Origin: Candidatus Margulisiibacteriota bacterium
GTDB taxonomy: Bacteria; Margulisbacteria; WOR-1; O2-12-FULL-45-9
NCBI GenBank assembly: GCA_018814265.1
Contig: JAHIZU010000213.1
Location: 1-13,326, forward strand
Direction: 5' to 3'
Length of the DNA: 13,326 nucleotides
Below, piece after piece: positions 1 to 5,810 of this stretch. Position 1 is the first letter of the stretch; each line of letters begins with the position of its first letter. The translations under genes and the position numbers were made by a program. The notes below the pieces were generated by a model that was not told where the DNA came from, made no database searches, and saw only the letters and a list, made by a program, of their open reading frames with translations.

Positions 1-1
1 C

Positions 2-70
2 ATTGCTTCGGATTTTACGGTGGCGAAGCTGGTTTATAAAACTATAGGTTATATTTCCGCGAAAAGTTAA
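2..70 (+). CDS. Possible 3' end of a rightward gene (partial)
   Basis: The second forward frame is open from the window edge to a TAA at 68-70 and gives a 22-residue tail ending YISAKS. It would be convergent with gltX, with a repeat between the two stops. The other two forward frames also stay open for over 10 codons, so the choice of frame rests only on protein-like composition. The family cannot be told from so short a piece. Confidence 0.3.
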   Translation: MASDFTVAKLVYKTIGYISAKS

Positions 71-75
71 TTCTT

Positions 76-190
76 ACCCTCACCCTAATTAATTCTAAAT
101 TTCTAACATGTGGTTTCAGGTCCCTCTCCCAGAGGGAGAAGGGTATGAAGGAAAAAGTTAGCATTAATCTACAAGTTGGGATGAGGGTTA
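76..190. repeat. Composite palindromic repeat between convergent genes
   Basis: Outer arms ACCCTCACCC (76-85) and GGGATGAGGGT (178-188) are near-complementary. An inner hairpin has arms TCTCCC (125-130) and GGGAGA (134-139) around AGA, extended by CCC/GGG across a one-base bulge. An A+T-rich piece with TTCTAAATTTCTAA (92-105) separates the left outer arm from the core. CCCTCACCC...CCCTCTCCC-type repeats recur between genes in many bacterial genomes (general recollection). No T-tract follows the hairpin, so it is not a classical terminator, although it lies where one would be expected. The right arm runs into the gltX stop codon (188-190). Confidence 0.55.
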
Positions 191-1621
191 TAGACTTGCG
201 ATCGCCCGCTCAATTCTCTCTTCAACTTTCTTTTTCCCCAAAATTTCCACCACATCATACATTGGCGGAGATTGAAGAGTGCCGGTTAAGGCCAGGCGGC
301 AGGGGTGGATGATCATTCCCAGTTTTAAATCCATTTCTTGGGCCAGACCTTTAAAAACCGGTTCGATTTTATCTTTAGTAAAAGGTTCAACCTTAGCCAA
401 TCTTTCCTTTAGTGTTTCCATGATCTTTTTGGCATTCACGGTTTTAAAGTGTTTTTCTAGTGCTTTTTGATCATATTCAAAATCATCAGTGAAGAAAAAT
501 TTTGACAGCGGGACAATCTCAGGGATAAGCGTCAAGCGATCGTGAAAGGCTAAGACCACCTTCTTAATATATTCCAGATCATGGTTGCCGTAAGCTTCGA
601 TCAACAAGGGCTCGCAAAGATCAATTAATCTTTCCGGAAGAATTTCCCTGATATATTTGCCGTTTAACCAATTGAGTTTGTCCGTGTCAAAGATCGCGGA
701 GCTCTTGGAAACGCCTTTAAGTGAAAATTTCTCGATCAATTCTTCCCGGCTGAAAATTTCCTGATCGCCGTGGGCCCAGCCTAGCCGGGCAATATAGTTA
801 AGCACCGCCTCGGGCAGGTAGCCGATGTCACTATAGGCTATGACCGAAGTTGCTCCGTGCCGTTTTGATAATCTGGCTTTATCTTTGCCTAAGATCATTG
901 GGATATGGGCAAATTTGGGCGGCTGCCAGCCAAAGGCCAGATAAAGCAATATCTGCCGCGGGGTGTTGGAAAGATGGTCGTCGCCACGGATAACGTGGGT
1001 GATCTCCATGGTATGGTCATCAATTACACAGGCAAAGTTGTAAGTCGGGAATCCGTCTGATTTCTGGATAACAAAATCGTCTAGCAGCTCATTTTTAAAA
1101 ACCACTTCCCCGCGAATCAGGTCTGATACTATAGTATCGCCAGTGGGCGGCAAGAGGAAGCGGACAACTTTGCGTTTGCCACTTTCTGCAAGCTGCTTTA
1201 TTTCAGCTTCCGCGAGTTTGCGGCAGGTGCCGTCATAGCGGGGCGCTTCTTTGCGCGCCGCTGCTTCTTGGCGTTTCTTTTCCAGCTCTTCTGGCGAACA
1301 GAAGCAATAATAGGCCTTGCCTTCTTTTAGGAGTTGATCAATATGTTTCTGATGGATCTCAAGTCTTTCTGTTTGATAATAAGGGCCCAGGGGGCCATCC
1401 ACATTGGGGCCTTCATCCCAATCCAGGCCAAGCCATTCTAAACCATGAAAGATCGCCCGGTTGGCTTCCAGGGTTGAGCGCTGCTGGTCAGTATCTTCAA
1501 TGCGCAGGATAAATTTGCCGCCCAGTTTGCGGGCAAACAGCCAGTTGAACAGGGCAGTGCGGGCCCCGCCGATGTGTAATGCCCCAGTTGGACTTGGTGC
1601 GAAGCGAACTCGAACAGTCAT
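188..1621 (-). CDS. gltX: Glutamyl-tRNA synthetase
   Basis: Cytoplasmic class I aminoacyl-tRNA synthetase that attaches glutamate to tRNA-Glu. Because gatCAB is in the same window, it may also mischarge tRNA-Gln (inference). The 477-residue product has normal bacterial length. Visible motifs: FAPSPTGALHIGGA with the HIGH-type HIGG at residues 16-19; a C-F-C pair at 106 and 108 plus C133, matching the zinc-site region of E. coli-type GluRS; and the KMSKS-type loop KARLSKRHG at 248-256. The C-terminal part is the helical anticodon-binding region. The start at 1621 is chosen because AGAGGAG lies 7 bases upstream and MTVRVRFAPSPTG is the usual N-terminus. An in-frame TTG-initiated extension to 1675 would run through the divergent promoter region and into the neighbouring gene, so it is rejected. 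Its stop codon lies in the arm of the 76-190 repeat. Confidence 0.97.
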   Translation of the reverse strand: MTVRVRFAPSPTGALHIGGARTALFNWLFARKLGGKFILRIEDTDQQRSTLEANRAIFHGLEWLGLDWDEGPNVDGPLGPYYQTERLEIHQKHIDQLLKEGKAYYCFCSPEELEKKRQEAAARKEAPRYDGTCRKLAEAEIKQLAESGKRKVVRFLLPPTGDTIVSDLIRGEVVFKNELLDDFVIQKSDGFPTYNFACVIDDHTMEITHVIRGDDHLSNTPRQILLYLAFGWQPPKFAHIPMILGKDKARLSKRHGATSVIAYSDIGYLPEAVLNYIARLGWAHGDQEIFSREELIEKFSLKGVSKSSAIFDTDKLNWLNGKYIREILPERLIDLCEPLLIEAYGNHDLEYIKKVVLAFHDRLTLIPEIVPLSKFFFTDDFEYDQKALEKHFKTVNAKKIMETLKERLAKVEPFTKDKIEPVFKGLAQEMDLKLGMIIHPCRLALTGTLQSPPMYDVVEILGKKKVEERIERAIASL

Positions 1622-1650
1622 TTGTTTTCTCCTCTTTGTAAGTATATAAT
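1622..1650 (+). promoter_or_regulatory. Candidate leaderless promoter of the SppA-fusion gene
   Basis: TTGTTT (1622-1627), a 17-base spacer and a perfect TATAAT (1645-1650). The ATG at 1659 comes 8 bases after the -10 box, so the expected transcript starts at or within about two bases of the start codon. No Shine-Dalgarno sequence is present. Confidence 0.55.
1629..1635 (-). promoter_or_regulatory. Shine-Dalgarno site of gltX
   Basis: AGAGGAG on the minus strand, 7 bases before the ATG at 1621. It is the strongest ribosome binding site in the window and decides the gltX start. It contrasts with most other first genes here, which have none. Confidence 0.8.
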
Positions 1651-1675
1651 ACAACATTATGTCCAGGCTATTCAA
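1646..1675 (-). promoter_or_regulatory. Candidate promoter of gltX
   Basis: Minus-strand TTGAAT (1670-1675), an 18-base spacer and TATTAT (1646-1651) would start transcription near 1639, giving a short leader that carries the Shine-Dalgarno site. It overlaps the divergent promoter of the SppA-fusion gene, so the two may compete for RNA polymerase. The -10 could instead be TATACT slightly downstream. Confidence 0.4.
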
Positions 1676-4025
1676 TTGTTTCCTTGTTTTTCTTTTACTT
1701 ATTTCCCCTTGTCTGGCCCAGAGTATTGAAGATTATGCTCTCAGGCGCGGCATTGGTGTGCGGGCAGACGGCATGGGGGGCGCTTATACGGCGATCGCGG
1801 ATGACGCCAGCGCGGTTTTTTACAATCCAGCTGCTTTGGCTAAACCCGGCTTTGCTTATACTTTTGGCAATCCGGATACAGAGCAAAAAAACATTACCGG
1901 CACTTTTGAGCTTTTAAAACTGGGCTATGTTGGCTACGGCAGCTGGAAGACCGAACTCGGGACTGATGAAGTATCTGTCACCGCGGTTGGCTTTGGCAAC
2001 CGCAGCGGCTGGCTAAGCTGGGGCCTGACTTATAAAGGTGTTGGTTGGGATATTGGCGGGACTCCGGCTGAAGGCTGGTCATCAGATATCGGCTTTCTGA
2101 TGCGCATAACACCTCAGTTTGATGTTGGAATAGTGGCCCAGGACCTTTTTACGAGTAAAAATTCGCTGATGCCGGCTGGCGGCAGGCTGGGAATTGGTTT
2201 TCACCCGTTTGGTAAAATGTTAGTTTTAGCTGCTGACCTTGAGTTCAATCAAACCCCGCAAAGATACGGTCATTTTGGCATAGAAACAAACGTTGCCAAA
2301 GGGCTTGCTATTCGGGGCGGTATAGACAGAGGCGAGCCCACAGCCGGCTTAACACTTGATCTGGCTTTGTTTTCTTTTGATTATGCTTCACGGTTCAGCG
2401 CCAGCGGCCAGGCTTCCCATCGTTTTGAAGCTGGGATAAAAGTTATTCCAAGCCGCATCCGGCCTTTTTCCATTATCAAACCCAAAGAGTACGCTTTAAT
2501 TGATGTTAGCGGAGCGATCAAAGGCGGCCGCACAGAATATAGTTTTCTGGGCGGGTTGCGGCCGGGACTTGATTCGATCTTGTCAGAGATAAGACTGGCG
2601 GCCAAGGACAGCTCCATTGACGGTATTATGCTGCGGGTCGGCGGCTTTGGCGGCGGTCTCGGGGGCATGGCCATTGTTCAGGAAATCAGAGCGGAATTGA
2701 AGATCGCCAGAGATAAAGGCAAAAAGATCGTGGCTTATATTGAAGGCGGCGCTTTGGGCGATGAATATTATTTGGCAGCCTTTGCTGATAAGATCGTGGC
2801 CCCGCCGGGCGCGGCAATTGGCGGCTTTGGCAAGAGCGTTGAGATCCTGCGGATCAAAGGCGCCTTTAAAAAACTGGGCATAGAATGGCAGGTTTTTACC
2901 CAGGGTAAATATAAAGCTGCTTTTGATCCCTACCAGGACGAATTTACTCCAGAGCAGGAAGCCATGGTCAAAGATCTGGTCGCGGACCTTTATCGTCAAA
3001 TGTTGACTGATATTTCCAAGGATCGACAGATGAGCCTGGAAGAGATCAAGGAGATCGGTGACGGGATGATCTTTCCCGCGCGCCTGGCGCAGCAAATGGG
3101 CTTGATTGATGATATTGGTTACTACAGGGATGCGCGCAAGCTGGCAGCCGAGATCTTGGGTGAGGAGAAGGAAGAGGCTCAGATCGTGGCGCCAAAGGAG
3201 ATCCAGCCTGATGAAGCTTTCCTGGCCAGAGTTTTCGGTGTGGCCGTAATTGAGATCGATGGGGAGATTATTTCCGGGGTGGGAGGGGAGAACATTATCT
3301 TTGGCGGCCGCTATGTTGGCTCTGAGACGGTTGGCCGATATATTCGCAAGGCCAGCGATGATCTCTTTGTCAAAGCGATCATTTTAAGGATCGATAGCCC
3401 GGGAGGCGATGCCATTGCCTCAGGTGAGATTTACAAGGCAATTAAGTATGCCAAGGAAAAGAAGAAAGTTGTTATTGCTTCAATTGGCAGCATCGGCGCT
3501 TCTGGCGGCTATTATATTGCCGCGGCAGCGGACAAGATCGTGGCGGATAAATCCAGCATTACCGGCAGCATTGGGGTTGTTGGTCACCTGCCAATCTATA
3601 AAGACCTGCTAGAAAAATTTGATGCCCGGGCGGATGTGGTTAAGGAGGGCGAACACGCGGATATGTTCTCCGGCCTGCGCCAGCTCAGCTCGGTTGAAGT
3701 TTTTGCCATCGAACGGCTGCAAAAGGAAAGTTATGATGAGTTTATTAATGCAGTGGTTGAGGGCAGGGGCCTGGCAACAGCTGAAGTTGAGGCAGCGGCT
3801 CAAGGCAGGATCTATACTGGCAATCAGGCGCTGGACCTGAAGCTGATCGATCAATTAGGCAGTTTTTCCGACGCTGTTGACCTGGCAAAAGAGGAAGCCA
3901 AGATTGTTGGTGAACCCAGGCTGATCTTTTACCATGAACCAAGCTTGTACTTCTCTTTTGGTGAAGGGGTGGTGGAAAGCCTGGGGCTTAAGGCGTTGCC
4001 TCTTTTGTTGCCGCAACGTAATTGA
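1659..4025 (+). CDS. sppA: Outer-membrane-barrel-like domain fused to SppA-type S49 peptidase
   Basis: A 788-residue exported protein. Residues 1-20 form a signal peptide ending SPCLA. Residues 31-62 carry GVRADGMGGAYTAIADDA followed by FYNPAAL, the N-terminal signature of FadL/PorV-type outer-membrane barrels. Up to about residue 265 the chain alternates short beta-like, Gly/aromatic-rich segments. From about 275 two S49 modules follow, as in 67-kDa SppA: the first (277-500) has Lys419 in GKYKAAFDP, aligning with the E. coli general-base lysine; the second (525-760) has Ser615 in GASGGYY, aligning with the nucleophile. Both catalytic residues are therefore present. Classical SppA is about 620 residues with an N-terminal inner-membrane anchor and degrades cleaved signal peptides. 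Here the anchor is replaced by a barrel-like domain, which suggests peptidase attached to the outer membrane and facing the periplasm (inference). The 3' end overlaps ftsL by 38 bases, tail to tail. Confidence 0.88.
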   Translation: MSRLFNCFLVFLLLISPCLAQSIEDYALRRGIGVRADGMGGAYTAIADDASAVFYNPAALAKPGFAYTFGNPDTEQKNITGTFELLKLGYVGYGSWKTELGTDEVSVTAVGFGNRSGWLSWGLTYKGVGWDIGGTPAEGWSSDIGFLMRITPQFDVGIVAQDLFTSKNSLMPAGGRLGIGFHPFGKMLVLAADLEFNQTPQRYGHFGIETNVAKGLAIRGGIDRGEPTAGLTLDLALFSFDYASRFSASGQASHRFEAGIKVIPSRIRPFSIIKPKEYALIDVSGAIKGGRTEYSFLGGLRPGLDSILSEIRLAAKDSSIDGIMLRVGGFGGGLGGMAIVQEIRAELKIARDKGKKIVAYIEGGALGDEYYLAAFADKIVAPPGAAIGGFGKSVEILRIKGAFKKLGIEWQVFTQGKYKAAFDPYQDEFTPEQEAMVKDLVADLYRQMLTDISKDRQMSLEEIKEIGDGMIFPARLAQQMGLIDDIGYYRDARKLAAEILGEEKEEAQIVAPKEIQPDEAFLARVFGVAVIEIDGEIISGVGGENIIFGGRYVGSETVGRYIRKASDDLFVKAIILRIDSPGGDAIASGEIYKAIKYAKEKKKVVIASIGSIGASGGYYIAAAADKIVADKSSITGSIGVVGHLPIYKDLLEKFDARADVVKEGEHADMFSGLRQLSSVEVFAIERLQKESYDEFINAVVEGRGLATAEVEAAAQGRIYTGNQALDLKLIDQLGSFSDAVDLAKEEAKIVGEPRLIFYHEPSLYFSFGEGVVESLGLKALPLLLPQRN

Positions 4026-4269
4026 TATTTTCCGGATAAACCATATTTAACTTCTTTTTAGCGATCTGCTCGATCTCTGGTAAGTTTTCTTTTTTTGCCA
4101 CTTGGCTGCCTAATAACCTGTTTTTGCTTTTGAGCTCAGAAAGTTTGGTCTTTAGATCAGTCACTTCATATTTCAAGCTGATGTTCTGGGTGTTGATATA
4201 AAGGTGAATGCCGGCCAGGACAACAAAAATTGTCAGAATAAAGACAGCCTTGCGGAAATTGAACCTCAT
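3988..4269 (-). CDS. ftsL: FtsL-like cell division protein
   Basis: A small bitopic membrane protein of 93 residues: a short basic N-terminus, one membrane segment (about 8-25), a coiled-coil-like stretch (28-60), and a C-terminal IEQIAKKKLNMVYPE segment typical of FtsL/DivIC proteins. FtsL works with FtsB and FtsQ to activate septal peptidoglycan synthesis. The position directly after rsmH, with an ATGA stop/start overlap at 4266-4269, is the classical mraW-ftsL order and supports FtsL over the similar FtsB/DivIC. GGGAG lies 7 bases before the ATG, so translation uses a normal site and is probably coupled to rsmH. No ftsI follows: the next gene is the convergent SppA fusion, so the usual division cluster is cut here. 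Confidence 0.75.
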   Translation of the reverse strand: MRFNFRKAVFILTIFVVLAGIHLYINTQNISLKYEVTDLKTKLSELKSKNRLLGSQVAKKENLPEIEQIAKKKLNMVYPENINYVAATKEATP

Positions 4270-5141
4270 ATTATTTCTCCCGCTCTTAGTTTAGCACTCT
4301 TGGCGCGGGGATTGGAAGATATTTCATCTTCAGTTGCCCGCAGAGGTTTTTTTGTCAGGAGATTCATCTTACCGTCGGCTTTAGCGGCCCTGAAAGTTTG
4401 TTTAACGATCCGGTCTTCAAGCGAATGATATGAGATAACCACAATGCGGCCGCCTGGATTCAAGCAGTCTACGGCGTCATTTAACAAGGTTTTTAAACTA
4501 TCTAATTCCTGGTTAATGAAAATTCGCAATGATTGAAAGATCCGGCTGACTGATTCCCGCTTTTTCCAGGTGGGGATGGCCTTTTCAATGATCTCCTTCA
4601 GTTGGAAGGTTGTCTTGATGTTGCTAGTTGCCCGTCCCACGACAATCGCCTTGGCGATCCTTTTGCTAAATCGCTCTTCCCCGTATTCTGAAAATATTTT
4701 TACCAGCTCTTCCTGGCCAAATTGATTAATGATCGTTTCTGCGGTCAATGCTAGTGACTGGTCCATCCTCATGTCGAGCGGGCCGTCTTCCCTGATACTA
4801 AAGCCTCGTGATGCCTGGTCGATCTGATAGGAAGAGACCCCGAGGTCAAGGAGAATCCCGTCAACTTTTTCTGTCAGGATTTTTTTTAGGTTCTTGAAAT
4901 TGTCATGGACAAATTTGATATTTTTGTGGGCAGCCAATCGTTTTTTTGCTGCCTCGATTGCTTCCAGATCAGTATCAATCCCTAACACCTGGCCCCTAAC
5001 CCCTAATCCCTTTAGAATTGCCTCAGCATGTCCGCCGCCGCCCAAAGTACAGTCCACATATGTTCCGCCTTCTTTGACATTAAGCAGATCGATCGATTCC
5101 TTGAGCAGGACAGGGATGTGGTGATAAGCATTATCTGACAT
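4266..5141 (-). CDS. rsmH: 16S rRNA (cytosine-1402-N4)-methyltransferase
   Basis: RsmH (MraW) transfers a methyl group from S-adenosylmethionine to N4 of C1402 in the ribosomal P site. The 291-residue product is slightly short for the family but complete. Motifs: HIPVLL (8-13), AdoMet loop DCTLGGGGHAEAIL (30-43), DLGVSSYQ (99-106), RGFS (112-115), PLDMRMD (121-127) and ISYHSLEDRIVK near residue 236. It overlaps the upstream radical SAM gene by 11 bases and ftsL by 4. No mraZ precedes it within the window. There is no Shine-Dalgarno sequence; a TATAAA sits 7 bases before the ATG, so a leaderless start inside the upstream gene is possible. The loop at 43-54 is encoded by a heptamer-repeat tract (4980-5014) but has the length seen in E. 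coli RsmH. Confidence 0.96.
   Translation of the reverse strand: MSDNAYHHIPVLLKESIDLLNVKEGGTYVDCTLGGGGHAEAILKGLGVRGQVLGIDTDLEAIEAAKKRLAAHKNIKFVHDNFKNLKKILTEKVDGILLDLGVSSYQIDQASRGFSIREDGPLDMRMDQSLALTAETIINQFGQEELVKIFSEYGEERFSKRIAKAIVVGRATSNIKTTFQLKEIIEKAIPTWKKRESVSRIFQSLRIFINQELDSLKTLLNDAVDCLNPGGRIVVISYHSLEDRIVKQTFRAAKADGKMNLLTKKPLRATEDEISSNPRAKSAKLRAGEII
4980..5014. repeat. Heptamer tandem tract inside rsmH
   Basis: Five 7-base units read on the plus strand: CCCTAAC, ACCTGGC, CCCTAAC, CCCTAAT, CCCTTTA. The tract encodes RsmH residues 43-54, between the AdoMet glycine loop and the GIDTD strand. The protein has no extra residues there compared with E. coli as I remember it, so the tract may have replaced the loop or arisen by chance in G-rich codons. 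Confidence 0.45.
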
Positions 5142-5769
5142 AGGTTTCTTTATAATAAGAGCGGATCCGGAAACCTACGCCCAGGTCATCCGCGATCTTT
5201 TTGCAGGCTTTTTTGTCCACTACCGGCAGGTCAACCACACTGGCCTCAACTTCTGGAATATATTTTTTTGCTTCTTTGATAAACTCAATAACTGCGGCAT
5301 AAGCTTCTTGACCATAATGGGACCGGCAGATCCGATCATAAAGCTCAGCATTTTCAGCGTCCAAAGAAATCGAGATGATATTTATCAATCCTTTTAGCTC
5401 TGGAAGAATATTTCTTCCCCAGAAAAGATTTGCTTGGCCGTTAGTGTCTATGCGAATTTTTGGTAATGTAGCGGAAGTCTTTAGACTTCCATATTTTTTT
5501 GGCGACCTAAAGGTCGCCGCTACATTTTTAACAACATCCAGCCGAATTAATGGCTCGCCATAGCCGCAAAAGACAATCTGTTGGTATTTTGTGGGATCAC
5601 CAATAGCTTTGAGGATCTCTTGGGCTGAAGGTTCCTGTTCTAGCCAAAGGGCATATTTCTTATTAAAAAGCTTAGCTTTATTGCGGATGCAGAAGCTGCA
5701 TTCATTGGTGCAGCGGTTGGTGATGTTGAGGTATAGGGAATCTCCAACAATATAGGAAATATCTTGCAT
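5131..5769 (-). CDS. Radical SAM protein, TatD-associated type
   Basis: A 212-residue radical SAM protein of unknown substrate. The [4Fe-4S] ligands are Cys20, Cys24 and Cys27 in CTNECSFCIR; GYGEP (69-73) is the AdoMet-binding motif. LYLNITNRC, the LWL-EPS segment, RIDTNGQ, GRNILPEL and SISLDAEN match the family often found beside or fused to TatD nucleases (TIGR04038 as I recall). No tatD is seen in this window. The start at 5769 (MQDISY) is preferred over an in-frame extension to 5829 because it matches the family N-terminus and lies 9 bases after an extended -10 box; the extension would run into the divergent gene. Residues about 83-102 come from a palindromic repeat that reads through in frame, between the helix after RLD and the RIDTNG strand, so the fold is probably kept. 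The gene overlaps rsmH by 11 bases. Confidence 0.88.
   Translation of the reverse strand: MQDISYIVGDSLYLNITNRCTNECSFCIRNKAKLFNKKYALWLEQEPSAQEILKAIGDPTKYQQIVFCGYGEPLIRLDVVKNVAATFRSPKKYGSLKTSATLPKIRIDTNGQANLFWGRNILPELKGLINIISISLDAENAELYDRICRSHYGQEAYAAVIEFIKEAKKYIPEVEASVVDLPVVDKKACKKIADDLGVGFRIRSYYKETYVR
5149..5154 (-). promoter_or_regulatory. Candidate -10 box for leaderless rsmH
   Basis: Minus-strand TATAAA ends 7 bases before the rsmH ATG at 5141. No convincing -35 box is visible and the site lies inside the radical SAM gene, so this is the weakest of the start-proximal -10 boxes in the window. Confidence 0.3.
5465..5526. repeat. Double-hairpin palindromic element inside the radical SAM gene
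   Basis: Terminal inverted repeats AATGTAGCGG (5465-5474) and CCGCTACATT (5517-5526) enclose two perfect 8+2+8 palindromes. One has arms GGAAGTCT/AGACTTCC (5473-5490), the other GGCGACCT/AGGTCGCC (5501-5518), separated by a T-rich spacer. The minus-strand reading is open through the whole element and adds about 20 residues. The architecture resembles REP/MITE-type mobile palindromes. No transposase is present and no target duplication can be assigned with certainty. Confidence 0.8.
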
Positions 5770-5778
5770 TATAATGAA

Positions 5779-5787
5779 ATTATAACA
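5779..5787 (-). promoter_or_regulatory. Extended -10 promoter of the radical SAM gene
   Basis: Minus-strand TGTTATAAT is a perfect extended -10 element (TGn followed by TATAAT). The ATG at 5769 lies 9 bases downstream, with no Shine-Dalgarno sequence, so a leaderless mRNA is expected. No good -35 box is present, as is usual for extended -10 promoters. The same A+T-rich stretch offers plus-strand TATAAT (5770-5775) and TATAAC (5781-5786), which may serve the divergent gene at 5811. Confidence 0.55.
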
Positions 5788-5810
5788 TAAATAGGCCGAG
5801 AAAATGGCGC

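Noticed and set aside
125..139. Intrinsic terminator for gltX or the leftmost gene
   Set aside because: The hairpin is present but no T-tract follows on either strand; a dispersed repeat explains it better.
198..205. GCGATCGC octamers (198-205, 1791-1798) as cyanobacterial HIP1 signature
   Set aside because: Only two copies were noticed in 13 kb, far fewer than in HIP1-rich cyanobacteria, so they give no taxonomic support.
1622..1675. Longer GltX start (TTG at 1675)
   Set aside because: It adds 18 residues absent from the family and ignores the AGAGGAG site placed correctly for the ATG at 1621.
2583..3095. A 170-codon open frame on the minus strand, antisense to the S49 region
   Set aside because: It lies wholly opposite well-supported SppA coding sequence, and its translation shows no recognisable motif. 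It is a shadow of the real gene.
5473..5518. Twin hairpins read as CRISPR repeats or as a terminator
   Set aside because: There are only two palindromes with different sequences and no spacers, and the coding frame runs through them. A mobile palindromic element fits better.
5465..5526. Radical SAM or tsaD reading frames broken by repeats (pseudogenes)
   Set aside because: Both frames stay open across the inserts and all catalytic motifs lie on both sides, so the genes are probably functional.
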